Source: Cupriavidus basilensis (GTDB taxonomy: Bacteria; Pseudomonadota; Gammaproteobacteria; Burkholderiales; Burkholderiaceae). From it: a stretch of DNA of 64,000 nt. Location: assembly GCF_000876015.1 (NCBI RefSeq), contig NZ_BBQM01000024.1:248001-312000 (forward strand), read 5' to 3'. The notes under the pieces are model-generated. The model worked only from the letters and a program-made list of their open reading frames with translations. It made no database searches and was not told the origin of the DNA. The position numbers were made by a program, and so were the translations under genes. Numbering within the stretch: position 1 is the stretch's first letter; the number at the start of each line of letters is the position of its first letter. Of the stretch, positions 1-8,253 are shown piece by piece.

Positions 1-929
1 TCCAGCTTGTAGAGCATCGGCTGCAGCGGGAACAGGCGCGGCCGCGGCGTGATCACGCCGGCATCCACCTTGGAGAAGTCCAGCAGCGTGTTGAGCATCT
101 CGCGCGCCGCGCCCGAGGCCGCCTCGATATGCGCCAGCAACTGGCGCTGCTTGTCGTTGAGCTCGGAGCGGCCCAGCGTGACCACGAACAGCCCGAGCGC
201 GTGCAGCGGCTGGCGCAGGTCGTGGCTGGCCGAGGCCAGGAACACGGACTTGGCGCGGTTGGCTTCCTCGGCCTCGCGCTGGGCGGATTCGGCGCGCGCG
301 GTCTGCTCGCGCAGGCGCGCGATCAGCTCCACGTTGGCGAAGCGCAGCGCGATGGCGTGGCGCGCCACGCGCGCGTAGTTGCGCGCGAACACCATCAGCA
401 CCGCCAGGTAGAGCGGCGCGCCGAGGAACATGGCCAGGTAGGCGGTGTCCCCGGTGGCGACGAAGACCGCCCACACCGGCACGATGGCCGGCACGAAGAA
501 CCCGATCGCCACCGGCAGGCACGCGGAGAACACCGCCAGCGCGGCGGCGCTCATGCCGGCGATCAGCGACAGGATGCAGATCACCGTGGCCGGGGAGCCG
601 ACGTCCATGTAGAGCCACGCGGCCAGCCCCCACAGGCCGCCGATCACCGTCAGCAGCGCCGTCATGCCGCGCGCGTAGGCGCCGGCGCCGGTCTCGCCGG
701 TGCGGTCCGGCATGGCGCGCCGGCCGAAGTGGCCCAGCGCGCAGCACGCCGCCAGCGCGGCGGCCCAGGCGAACGCGCCGGGGTGGCGGTTGCCCACGCT
801 CAGCCCCAGCGCGAGGATCAGCCCCGCCAGCGCGCAGCCCAGCATGGCGATGCCGAAGCTCTGGTCGATCAGTTCCATCTCCGCGGCCAGCAGGCGCGGT
901 TCGTCATAGCGGGGAACGGGCAGCGCCAT
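1..929 (-). CDS. Sensor histidine kinase, membrane-bound (3' end cut by window edge)
   Basis: The gene reads leftward from ATG at 929 and is still open at base 1, so only about 309 residues are seen. The first 190 residues hold about six hydrophobic segments without a periplasmic domain. A coiled linker rich in Ala, Glu and Arg follows, then a dimerisation/phosphoacceptor box SASHDLRQPLHALGLF with the phospho-accepting His near residue 236. The ATP-binding domain and any receiver domain lie outside the window. It starts 3 bases after the stop of the response regulator, with AGGTGAG just upstream as ribosome binding site. The two are therefore cotranscribed and probably cognate. The stimulus is unknown; SHDLRQP-type boxes are common in hybrid kinases of Burkholderiales. 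Confidence 0.9.
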   Translation of the reverse strand, partial: MALPVPRYDEPRLLAAEMELIDQSFGIAMLGCALAGLILALGLSVGNRHPGAFAWAAALAACCALGHFGRRAMPDRTGETGAGAYARGMTALLTVIGGLWGLAAWLYMDVGSPATVICILSLIAGMSAAALAVFSACLPVAIGFFVPAIVPVWAVFVATGDTAYLAMFLGAPLYLAVLMVFARNYARVARHAIALRFANVELIARLREQTARAESAQREAEEANRAKSVFLASASHDLRQPLHALGLFVVTLGRSELNDKQRQLLAHIEAASGAAREMLNTLLDFSKVDAGVITPRPRLFPLQPMLYKL

Positions 930-932
930 GGC

Positions 933-1628
933 TCACCTGCCGTTCTGGACCAGGCCGCGGCGCTGCGCCTCGAGCACCGCTTCGACGCGGCTGACCACGC
1001 CGAGGTGGTCGAGGATGGCCGCCACGTGGACCCGCACGGTGTTCTCCGAAAGGCCCAGGTGATGCGCGATGATCTTGTTGGAGCGGCCCAGGCTGAGCTG
1101 CTCCAGCACCTCGAGCTGGCGCGGCGTCAGCGAGCTGGCCTGGTAGGCGCCGCCGCCTGCGCTGCCTGCGCCGCCGGCGCCGCCGGGGTTGCGGGACGCG
1201 CCGTCCGCGGTGCCGGCGCTGTCCGGCAGCGCGTCGAGGTCGGGGCCGAAATAGGTCTCGCCGCCGAGGACGCGGGCGATGGCCTGCTCGATCTGCACGC
1301 TGTCCGCCGATTTCGGCAGGAAGCCCGCGATCTCCTTGCGCGCCGCGTCCGGAATGGCGTCCAGCCCGGACGTGCCGGAGACGATCAGGATGCGCGCCGC
1401 CGGGAAATGCCGGCGCAGCACCTTGACGCCCTCGAGGCCGTTGAGCCCCGGCATCTGGATGTCGAGCAGGATGATGTCCACGGCCGCGCCGCGGTGGTCC
1501 TGCACCGCGCCCATGACCGAGCCGGCCTCGATGATGCCGGCCACGCTGGGGCTGTCCGCCAGCACCAGGCGCAGGCCGGTGCGGAACAGGGTGTGGTCGT
1601 CGATCAGCAGCAGTCGGGCGTTGAGCAT
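933..1628 (-). CDS. LuxR/NarL-type response regulator
   Basis: This is a 231-residue response regulator. An N-terminal receiver domain carries the acidic pocket in LLIDDHTLF, the phospho-acceptor Asp in ILLDIQMPG and the conserved Lys in FLPKSA. A Gly/Ala-rich linker leads to a LuxR helix-turn-helix (LTPRQLEVLEQLSLG, then SENTVRVHVAAIL). It is first in a two-gene unit with the histidine kinase. I chose ATG 1628 because the receiver fold begins directly there; an in-frame ATG at 1673 would add 15 residues with no domain. Neither start has a clear Shine-Dalgarno sequence. Phosphorylation by the downstream kinase is inferred from position. The target genes cannot be told from sequence. Confidence 0.92.
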   Translation of the reverse strand: MLNARLLLIDDHTLFRTGLRLVLADSPSVAGIIEAGSVMGAVQDHRGAAVDIILLDIQMPGLNGLEGVKVLRRHFPAARILIVSGTSGLDAIPDAARKEIAGFLPKSADSVQIEQAIARVLGGETYFGPDLDALPDSAGTADGASRNPGGAGGAGSAGGGAYQASSLTPRQLEVLEQLSLGRSNKIIAHHLGLSENTVRVHVAAILDHLGVVSRVEAVLEAQRRGLVQNGR

Positions 1629-2146
1629 GGGGGCGGTGGGCGGCACGGTGGCCGTGGCAGAAAGACTAAGCATAGCAAGCGCCCCGCCGCGAAGCCGCGC
1701 GCGCGATGCCGAGGGCCGAAGGGCGCATTGGACTCGATTCTTGCCGCACTGTCCATCACCCCTACCTTCGAGGGGAAAGGTTTCGCCGCCGGCCCCCGCC
1801 GATTTCCCGCCAGGCCGCGCCAGCGCTGGCTTCGCGGGGTGCCGGAGCGGCCCTGCGGCGGGCCGCACTAGTCCGGAAAGATTATTTCGCCGCCGGGGCC
1901 CCGCTGTCACCATGCAGGCGTGGGCGATTTCCGCGACTCGCTCATACCACTTTTCTTGCCCACAACCACCCGGCTGTGGGCTTTTTTTCGCCTGTACGAT
2001 CCGTGCGCCTCGCAGGGTCGATCGGCGCCATCGGCGCCGCATGGCCGGCGGCGGCGCGCGCCCGATGCGGCGCTGCCCGCGCCCGTTGCCCTGCCTGCCC
2101 CGCATCGTCGTGTCCGCCTCCGGCCCGCTCAACCCCGTTCAGTCGA
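1629..2146. other. Intergenic region, no supported protein gene
   Basis: Both flanking genes read leftward. The region holds a small hairpin (CCCCT at 1759-1763 with AGGGG at 1771-1775) and a rightward intrinsic terminator at 1959-1988 that belongs to no recognised gene. Promoters for the two-component unit should lie in its left part, but I could not place one with confidence. Confidence 0.6.
1959..1988 (+). terminator. Orphan intrinsic terminator
   Basis: CCCACA (1959-1964) pairs with TGTGGG (1975-1980) and is followed by C and seven T residues (1982-1988), a textbook rightward rho-independent terminator. No plus-strand gene ends upstream of it. In the leftward direction the hairpin is followed by GCAAGAAAA, so it cannot serve the phosphodiesterase gene. 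It may end an unannotated small RNA. Confidence 0.6.
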
Positions 2147-3034
2147 TCAGTCGATCAGCTTGCCGGCCGCGTCGAAGAACGGATGGTCCGCGCCGAACTC
2201 GCCGATCACCGTCGCGTGGCTCGCCAGCCCGTGGGCCGGATGCCACCAGTGCAGCAGATAGCCCGGCGGCTCCATGCGGAAGCGCGAGGCCGCGCGCGGG
2301 TCGAGGTCGAGCGTGACCTGGTGCGCCGGCCCCGGCGCGGTCATGGCGATGGTGCCGCCGAAGCGGTGCACGATATGGCGATGCAGGTGCCCGCACAGCA
2401 CGCGCTCCACCTGCGGATGGCGGCGCACCACGGCTTCCAGCAGGCCGGCGTTCTCCAGCCCCTGCTGGTCCATGTGGCCGATGCCGGTGTGGAACGGCGG
2501 GTGGTGCAGCATCAGCAAGGTCGGCCGCGCCGGCGCCGCCGCCAGCGTGGCTTCGAGCCACGGCAGCGCGGCCGGCTCGACGCGCCCGCCCGGCTGGCCC
2601 GGCACCGTGCAGTCGAAGGCCACCAGCCGCAGCGGGCCCGCGTCCACGCTGTAGTGGACGGGCGCGTCGCCGTCGCCGTTGGCGAACAGGTAGGCGTGGT
2701 CGGCGAACACGCGGCGCAGCGAGGCGCGGTGATCGTGGTTGCCCGGCAGCAGGTGCAGCGGCAGCGGCAGGCCGGCCAGCAGGCCGCGCAGGAAGCGGTA
2801 CTCCGCCTCGCTGCCGAAATCGACGAGGTCGCCGGTGACGATCACCGCGTCGGGCCGCTGCGGCGCGGCCAGAATGGTGTCGATGCAGCGCCGCAGCGCG
2901 CCGGCGGTATCCACCATGCCGTAGGACAGCTTGCCGCCGGCCTTGATGTGCAGGTCGGTGATGTGGGCCAGCAGGTAGCTGCCGGCGTCGCTGCCGGGGG
3001 CGCCTGCGGCGGGGTCTTGGTTCGGGGTGTTCAT
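2147..3034 (-). CDS. Metallophosphoesterase, class III cyclic-nucleotide/glycerophosphodiesterase type
   Basis: The 295-residue protein carries every metal-ligand block of the calcineurin-like fold: D27 and H29 (ITDLHI), D69 (TGDLVD), N99-H100 (PGNHDHR), the HHPPF block and GHLHRH. The order and spacing match CpdA-type cyclic-AMP phosphodiesterases and related glycerophosphodiesterases. No signal peptide is seen, so it should be cytoplasmic. It is last in an operon with a four-part ABC importer and a LacI regulator, 55 bases after the ATPase gene. This suggests that it cleaves an imported phosphodiester rather than controlling cAMP. That substrate assignment is inference only. Confidence 0.88.
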   Translation of the reverse strand: MNTPNQDPAAGAPGSDAGSYLLAHITDLHIKAGGKLSYGMVDTAGALRRCIDTILAAPQRPDAVIVTGDLVDFGSEAEYRFLRGLLAGLPLPLHLLPGNHDHRASLRRVFADHAYLFANGDGDAPVHYSVDAGPLRLVAFDCTVPGQPGGRVEPAALPWLEATLAAAPARPTLLMLHHPPFHTGIGHMDQQGLENAGLLEAVVRRHPQVERVLCGHLHRHIVHRFGGTIAMTAPGPAHQVTLDLDPRAASRFRMEPPGYLLHWWHPAHGLASHATVIGEFGADHPFFDAAGKLID

Positions 3035-3089
3035 GTGTGGCTTGTGCGGTGCGGATGCGGTGCCGATGCGGTATTCGTTGCCCGTTGCT

Positions 3090-4157
3090 TCAGGCGGCGC
3101 GCGCTTGCGCCAGCGTGATCAGGTGGCCGGTGTCGAGGCGCAGGCCGACGCGGTCGCCCGGGTGCCAGCCGTCGCGCCGCGTGGTGTCCACCACCAGCGG
3201 CGCCGGCGCGCCCACGTCCACCAGCAGGCGCGTGTAGTTGCCGAGGAACAGCGCCGTCACCACCGCGCCGCCCAGGTGCGCGTCCTCGGGCCGCGCCAGC
3301 GCCACGTCCTCGGGGCGGAACAGCAGTTCGGCGTTCTGCGCGGCGGCCACATTGGCCACATCGGCCGCGCACGGCACCAGGCCGCCGGGCACGCGCCAGG
3401 CGTTGCCTTCCAGCGCGGCCGGCAGGCGGTTCATGGTGCCGATGAAGTCCGCCACGAAGGCGTTGGCCGGCGCGCGGTAGATCTGCTGCGGCGTGCCGGC
3501 CTGGGCGATGCGGCCGCGGTCCATCACGATGATGCGGTCGCCCAGCGCCATCGCCTCGGCCTGGTCGTGGGTGACGTAGACCGCGGTGATGCGCAGGCTG
3601 CGCAGCAACTGGTTGATGTCGGCGCGCAGCGCGTCGCGCAGCTTGGCGTCGAGCGCGGTGAGCGGCTCGTCGAGCAGCAGCACGCGCGGCTGCACGGCGA
3701 TGGCGCGCGCCAGCGCCACGCGCTGGCGCTGGCCGCCGGAGAGCTGGTCGACGCGGCGCTCGGCGAACGGGCCGAGGTGCATCATCGCCAGCATCTCGTC
3801 CACGCGGCGGCGGCGCGCGGCGGCATCCACGCGGCGCACGCGCAGGCCGTAGGCGATGTTCTCCGCCACCGTCATGTTGGGGAACAGCGCGTAGCTCTGG
3901 AACACCATGCCCACGCCGCGCCGCTCGATCGGCAGCGGCGTGACGTCGTTGTCGCCGAACATGACCACGCCGCCGGCGTCGGGATATTCCAGTCCGGCGA
4001 TGATGCGCAGCGTGGTGGTCTTGCCGCAGCCCGAAGGCCCGAGCAGGACCACGGTCTCGCCGGCGCCGATCTCCAGGTCGAGCGGCTCCAGCGCCAGCGT
4101 GCCGTCGGCAAAGGTCTTGCCGCAGCGGTGCAGCGTGATGGGAGTGGGTTCATGCAT
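3090..4157 (-). CDS. ABC importer ATPase (PotA/FbpC/UgpC type)
   Basis: This 355-residue ATP-binding subunit shows Walker A GPSGCGKTT (residues 40-48), Q-loop FQSYALFPNMTV, signature LSGGQRQRVALARA, Walker B VLLLDEPLTALD and the switch histidine in VTHDQAEA. A C-terminal TOBE-like region of about 110 residues follows, as in importers for polyamines, iron, phosphate esters and aminoethylphosphonate. ATG 4157 was chosen because it starts 8 bases inside the end of the upstream permease gene, implying translational coupling. It would power the two permeases encoded just upstream. The substrate cannot be read from the ATPase. Confidence 0.93.
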   Translation of the reverse strand: MHEPTPITLHRCGKTFADGTLALEPLDLEIGAGETVVLLGPSGCGKTTTLRIIAGLEYPDAGGVVMFGDNDVTPLPIERRGVGMVFQSYALFPNMTVAENIAYGLRVRRVDAAARRRRVDEMLAMMHLGPFAERRVDQLSGGQRQRVALARAIAVQPRVLLLDEPLTALDAKLRDALRADINQLLRSLRITAVYVTHDQAEAMALGDRIIVMDRGRIAQAGTPQQIYRAPANAFVADFIGTMNRLPAALEGNAWRVPGGLVPCAADVANVAAAQNAELLFRPEDVALARPEDAHLGGAVVTALFLGNYTRLLVDVGAPAPLVVDTTRRDGWHPGDRVGLRLDTGHLITLAQARAA

Positions 4158-5034
4158 GGCGGGCCTCGGAAGCGGGAAGCGGATCGGCGCCGGCAAGGCT
4201 CTCGGCCACGGCGTCGTCGGCGGGCGGCCGGTGCCGGCGGGCGCGCGCGCCGAGCGCGCTTGCGGCCTGCATCAGCACCAGCAGCGGAATGATCATGAAG
4301 AAGAACACGATGGTGTAGGCCGAGCCGATCTCCAGCCGCATCGAGGCATAGCTGTCGGCCAGCCCCACGGGCAGCGTCTGGGTGGTGGGCGTGTGCAGCA
4401 TCCAGGTCAGGTTGAACTCGCCCACCGACAGCGTGACCACCATCAGCGCGCCGGCCAGGATGCCCTGGCGGCAGTTGGGCAGCACCACCGTGAAGAAGCG
4501 CTGGACGCGCGTGGCGCCCAGGCTGGCGGCGGCGTCCTCGAGCGTGCGGATGTCGATGGCCGACATGATGGCCAGCACCGAGCGCACCATGAACGGCAGC
4601 GTGAACAGCACGTGCCCGACCAGGATGAACACCCAGCTGGTGCGGAACGCCTGCCAGCCGCCGTACAGCAGGATCAGGCCCAGCGCCGTGGCCAGCCCGG
4701 GGACGGCCACCGGCAGCATCAGCAGCTCCTCGATCAGGCGCGTCACGCGCCCGCGCCGCAGCGCCATGTAGTAGGCGGCGGGCACGCCCAGCGCCAGCGT
4801 GCAGGCCAGGCAGGCCAGCGCGATGCCGAGCGACAGGAAGATGGTGTTGCGGTAGAGCGACCACACCTCCGCCAGCCAGCGCGTGGTCAGGCCGCTGGCC
4901 ACGCCGATGAAGATGTTGTTGGTCAGCCCGGCCAGCACCGACAGCACCACCGGCACCACCATGAACAGGCACACCAGCAGCGCCAGGGCAAGCTGCAGCC
5001 AGTAGGCGCCGCCGCGTCGTCGTGAATGCATCAT
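4150..5034 (-). CDS. ABC importer inner-membrane permease 2
   Basis: The 294-residue protein has about six membrane segments. The first is near residues 12-35, and it has a cytoplasmic loop of the binding-protein-dependent permease type (DAAASLGATRVQRFFTVVLP) that docks on the ATPase. The start MMHSRRRG at 5034 is preceded by GAGGAG, which overlaps the stop of permease 1 (5046-5048), so the two are probably coupled. A longer open frame to 6021 exists in the same phase but only runs antisense to nothing useful and lacks permease similarity. Together with permease 1 it forms the heterodimeric channel. Confidence 0.9.
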   Translation of the reverse strand: MMHSRRRGGAYWLQLALALLVCLFMVVPVVLSVLAGLTNNIFIGVASGLTTRWLAEVWSLYRNTIFLSLGIALACLACTLALGVPAAYYMALRRGRVTRLIEELLMLPVAVPGLATALGLILLYGGWQAFRTSWVFILVGHVLFTLPFMVRSVLAIMSAIDIRTLEDAAASLGATRVQRFFTVVLPNCRQGILAGALMVVTLSVGEFNLTWMLHTPTTQTLPVGLADSYASMRLEIGSAYTIVFFFMIIPLLVLMQAASALGARARRHRPPADDAVAESLAGADPLPASEARHA

Positions 5035-5045
5035 GTGCGCGCTCC

Positions 5046-5861
5046 TCAGGCGGTGGCGGCGACGGCGTCGCCGGAGAACCAGCGCGCCAGCGCCAGCAGG
5101 GCCCACGTCACCGTGCCCAGCAGCACGGACAGCGCCGCCGCCATGCCGAAGTTGGCGTAGTTGGTGAACTCGTTGTAGATGGTCAGCGGCAGCACGTCGA
5201 GCTGCGTGGCCAGCGTGAACGCCGTGCCGAACGCGCCCATGCTGGTGGCGAAGCAGATCGCGCCGCTGGAGATCATGGCCGGCATCAGCGCCGGCAGCAT
5301 CACGTCGCGCACCACGCGCCAGCGGCCCGCGCCGAGCGAGCGCGCGGCTTCTTCCAGCGAGGCGTCGAGCTTGGCCACCGCGGCCATTACGGTCAGGATC
5401 ACGCGCGGGATGGAGAAATACAGGTAGCCGACGAACAATCCCGTCAGGCCGTAGGCAAAGGTCCAGCGCTCGCCGGCCAGCCAGTCGCCGGCCATCGCCA
5501 GCAGGCCGTTGCGCCCGCCCAGCATGATGACCATGAAGCCGATCACCACGCCGGGGAAGGCCAGCGGGAAGGTCAGCATGGCTACCAGCAGCGCCTTGCC
5601 CGGCACCGCGTTGCGCTCGAGAAAGGTGCCCGTGATGCCGGCGATGACCAGCGTGGCCAGCGTCACCGCGGCCGACAGCAGCACCGTGACCAGCAGGCTG
5701 TGCAGGTAGCGCTGGCTGGAGAGCACGGTCCAGTAGACGCTGGCGCCGTCCTTGCCGGCGATGCTGATGGCCAGCAGCTTCGCCATCGGCAGGCAGAAGA
5801 AGGCCACGAACACGATCAGGGCGGGCAGGGCGAAGAGGAGAAGAGGAAAGGGCTTCTTCAT
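5046..5861 (-). CDS. ABC importer inner-membrane permease 1
   Basis: This 271-residue permease starts at MKKPFPLLLF, which opens directly into a membrane helix. It contains the EAA loop EEAARSLGAGRWRVVRDVMLP and about six transmembrane segments. The open frame continues upstream to 6041, but that extension is Ala/Arg/Pro-rich, covers the 10-bp tandem repeats at 5991-6040 and has no domain, so ATG 5861 is preferred. No strong ribosome binding site precedes it. It lies 187 bases from the binding-protein gene, a gap long enough to hold an internal control element. Confidence 0.88.
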   Translation of the reverse strand: MKKPFPLLLFALPALIVFVAFFCLPMAKLLAISIAGKDGASVYWTVLSSQRYLHSLLVTVLLSAAVTLATLVIAGITGTFLERNAVPGKALLVAMLTFPLAFPGVVIGFMVIMLGGRNGLLAMAGDWLAGERWTFAYGLTGLFVGYLYFSIPRVILTVMAAVAKLDASLEEAARSLGAGRWRVVRDVMLPALMPAMISSGAICFATSMGAFGTAFTLATQLDVLPLTIYNEFTNYANFGMAAALSVLLGTVTWALLALARWFSGDAVAATA

Positions 5862-5990
5862 GGGCTGGGCGCGCCGCGGCGCGGGCCGGTGGAGGCGGGT
5901 TCGCGCGGCGCCGGCACGGGCGCCGCGGCTGGAATCGGCGGCGGGCCGGGAAGCCCGCCGCCGGCTGCGGCCGGAGCCCGCGCCGGCCCA

Positions 5991-6040
5991 ATGGCTGGCA
6001 TGGGCTGGCATGGGCTGGCATGGGCCGGCATGGGCGGTCA
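5991..6040. repeat. Five imperfect 10-bp tandem repeats
   Basis: Units of TGGGCTGGCA run head to tail: ATGGCTGGCA, TGGGCTGGCA twice, TGGGCCGGCA and TGGGCGGTCA. They sit between the stop of the binding-protein gene (6049) and the first permease gene. Degeneracy grows toward the ends, as expected from slippage followed by drift. Confidence 0.85.
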
Positions 6041-6048
6041 TGCCGCGT

Positions 6049-7071
6049 TCAGCGGACTTCCTTCAGGTAGGTTTCGCTGAACGCCTTCTGCGCATCGGCC
6101 ATCTTGCCGAAATCCACCGGCTTGGCGCGCGCGTAGTCCGCCGCGGGCAGGAATTTCGCCTGCACTTCCTTCGGGATGCCGGCGCTGCGCACCGGGCGCA
6201 GGTAGGCGTTGGCCCACAGCGCCTGGCCGGCGTCGGACAGCACGAAGTCGAGCACCTTGCGGCCTTCGGCGTCGTGCGGCGCCTTGTTGACCAGGCTCAT
6301 CACGTAGGGCACCACCACCGTGCCTTCCTTCGGGATCACGAAGGCCACGTTGGCGTTGTCCTTGTAGCGCGCGCGATAGGCGTTGAAGTCGTAGTCCAGC
6401 AGGATGGGGATCTCGCCCGACAGCACGCGCGCGTAGGCGGTCTGCTTGGGCACGATGGGCTGGTTCTTCTGCAGGTCCTTGAAGTACTTGAAGGCCGGGC
6501 CGAAGTTGTCCATCGAGCCGCCCATCGCCTGGTTGACCGCGACCGCGCCGACGTAGCCGACGAAGGCGCTGGCCGGGTCGAGGTAGCCGACCAGGCCCTT
6601 GTACTCGGGCTTGAGCAGGTCGGCCCACGACTGCGGCACCGGCTTGCCGCGCAGCGCGTCGACGTTGACCATGAAGCCGAGCGTGCCCGAGTGGATGGCG
6701 AACCAGTTGCCCTGCGGGTCCTTGAGGCCGTCCGGGATGTCGTTCCAGTGGGCCGGCTTGTAGGCGGCGGTGACGCCGTCCTTCTTGGCCTGGATGCCGA
6801 AGGTCACGCCGTAGTACACCACGTCGGCCACCGGGCTGGCCTTCTCCGCCACCAGTTGCGCGAGCGACTGGCCGGAGTTCTTGTTGTCGTGCGGCACGGT
6901 GACGCCGGTCTTTTCCTTGATGGCGCGGATCTGCGCGGCCCAGTCGGCCCATTCGGGCGGGCAGTTGTAGCAGATCGCGGTCTGGGCGGCCACGCCCTGG
7001 CTGAAGGCGGCGGCGCCGAGCGCGATGGCGATCCAGCGTAGCGGTTTGTGCCAGGAACGGCTTGCTTGCAT
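6049..7071 (-). CDS. Periplasmic substrate-binding protein of ABC importer (extracellular family 1 type)
   Basis: This 340-residue protein starts at ATG 7071, preceded by AAGGAG. It has a signal peptide (Lys/Arg start, hydrophobic core IAIALGAAAF, cleavage after GVAAQ). The mature part has the two-lobe pattern of family 1 binding proteins related to iron, putrescine and 2-aminoethylphosphonate binders. A Cys pair near the mature N terminus (ICYNCPPEW) is unusual for the family. It would deliver ligand to permeases 1 and 2. Its own ligand is uncertain; the phosphodiesterase at the operon end favours a phosphate ester or phosphonate, but nothing in the sequence proves it. Confidence 0.9.
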   Translation of the reverse strand: MQASRSWHKPLRWIAIALGAAAFSQGVAAQTAICYNCPPEWADWAAQIRAIKEKTGVTVPHDNKNSGQSLAQLVAEKASPVADVVYYGVTFGIQAKKDGVTAAYKPAHWNDIPDGLKDPQGNWFAIHSGTLGFMVNVDALRGKPVPQSWADLLKPEYKGLVGYLDPASAFVGYVGAVAVNQAMGGSMDNFGPAFKYFKDLQKNQPIVPKQTAYARVLSGEIPILLDYDFNAYRARYKDNANVAFVIPKEGTVVVPYVMSLVNKAPHDAEGRKVLDFVLSDAGQALWANAYLRPVRSAGIPKEVQAKFLPAADYARAKPVDFGKMADAQKAFSETYLKEVR

Positions 7072-7118
7072 GGTGAACTCCTTGGTTGCGGACTGGGGCT
7101 GGGGGAATGGGTCGGGGG

Positions 7119-8252
7119 TCATGCCTTGCCTCGCGCCGGCGCGGCGACCGTGCCGCCCAGGCGCAGCCCGTGCGGCAGCAGCGTGACGCGCGCGCCGCCG
7201 GGCGCGGCGGCGGGGTCGAAGCGGGCCAGCAGGCGCGCCACGGCGCGCTCGCCGATCTCGGCATTGGGCTGCACCACCGAGGCCAGCGGCGGCTCCACCA
7301 GCGCGCCGAGCGCGATGCCATCGCAGCCCAGCACGGAGATGTCGCGCGGCACGCGCAGGCCGAGGCGCTTGAGGTCGGAGATCACGCCGATGGCGAGCAG
7401 GTCGTTGGTGCAGAAGAAGGCGCTGGGCGCGTCCGGCCCCGTGGCCAGCGCGCCGATCTGTTCGGCGTTGCTGGCGGTATGGCTGGGCAGGCACAGCGCC
7501 GGCGCCGGCGCCAGGCCGTGCGCGCGCATCGCGTCGCGGTAGCCGTCGAAGCGCTGGCGCGCGCGGTCGGAGGCGGCGAAGGCGCCCGAGACCACGCGGA
7601 TGCGGCGGTGCCCGGCGGCGATCAGCGCCGCCACGCCCTCGCGCGCGCTGGCGCGGTTGTCGACCGACACCGAATGGCGCTGGCCGCGCGCGGCGGCCTG
7701 GTTGTAGGCCAGCACGTAGGGCACGCCTTCGGTGTCGAGCTGGTCGAGCACGGCGCTGCGCGCGGCGTCGGCCACCGTCAGCACCATGCCGTCGACGCGG
7801 TGGCGCAGCAGGTATTCGATGCGCTCGCGCTCGCGCGCGGGGTCGTAGGCGCTGGTCACGAGCATCAGCGAGTAACCGGCGGCCAGCGCGGTGTCTTCGA
7901 TGCCGCGCCAGCAGTCGGCGAACACGGCGTTCTCCAGCGTCGGCAGCATCACGCCGAACATGCGGCTTTGCTGCGCGCGCAGCTTGCTGCCGAGCAGGTT
8001 GGGGCGGAAGCTCAGTTCGCGCGCGGCGTCGAGCACGCGCTGCACGGTGCTCTTGCGCACCAGGCCCGGGCTGTTGAAGGCGCGCGATGCCGTGGCCAGC
8101 GATACGCCGGCGGCCTGCGCCACGTCCACGAGGGTGGCGGCGGCGTCGTGCGGGACGGCGGGCGAGCGTTCCTGGTTGCGGTTCACGTTGATGGCGCGGG
8201 TCGGGTTCGGGGAAGGAGCCAAGACGTTTTCCAGAAATGAAAACGTTTTCAT
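7119..8252 (-). CDS. LacI-family transcriptional regulator
   Basis: The 377-codon frame has a LacI helix-turn-helix (TLVDVAQAAGVSLATASRAF), hinge, and a periplasmic-binding-protein-like sensor domain ending near GLRLGGTV. It is first in the ABC importer/phosphodiesterase operon (48 bases to the binding-protein gene) and is its obvious local regulator. The start is doubtful. ATG 8252 lies inside an 18-bp perfect operator palindrome, has no ribosome binding site and would put about 40 extra residues before the DNA-binding domain. GTG at 8186 is an alternative but also lacks a clear Shine-Dalgarno. LacI members bind sugar-like or nucleoside effectors, so the inducer may be a sugar phosphate derivative; this is inference. 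Confidence 0.9.
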   Translation of the reverse strand: MKTFSFLENVLAPSPNPTRAINVNRNQERSPAVPHDAAATLVDVAQAAGVSLATASRAFNSPGLVRKSTVQRVLDAARELSFRPNLLGSKLRAQQSRMFGVMLPTLENAVFADCWRGIEDTALAAGYSLMLVTSAYDPARERERIEYLLRHRVDGMVLTVADAARSAVLDQLDTEGVPYVLAYNQAAARGQRHSVSVDNRASAREGVAALIAAGHRRIRVVSGAFAASDRARQRFDGYRDAMRAHGLAPAPALCLPSHTASNAEQIGALATGPDAPSAFFCTNDLLAIGVISDLKRLGLRVPRDISVLGCDGIALGALVEPPLASVVQPNAEIGERAVARLLARFDPAAAPGGARVTLLPHGLRLGGTVAAPARGKA

Positions 8253-8253
8253 T
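8236..8253. promoter_or_regulatory. LacI-family operator palindrome
   Basis: AATGAAAACGTTTTCATT is an 18-bp perfect palindrome with the ACGT centre typical of LacI-family operators. A degenerate second copy (AAGACGTTTTCC, 8221-8232) lies with its centre 19 bases away. Both flank the 5' end of the LacI gene, consistent with autoregulation and control of the downstream importer. Confidence 0.8.

Noticed and set aside
129..1871. Long rightward open frame (580 codons)
   Set aside because: It is antisense to the histidine kinase and response regulator, is made of Ala/Arg/Gly/His/Gln with no domain, and results from GC-rich codon bias. Many similar antisense frames across the window were rejected for the same reason.
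5991..6040. Possible CRISPR array
   Set aside because: Units are 10 bases without spacers and no cas genes are present; it is a plain tandem repeat.
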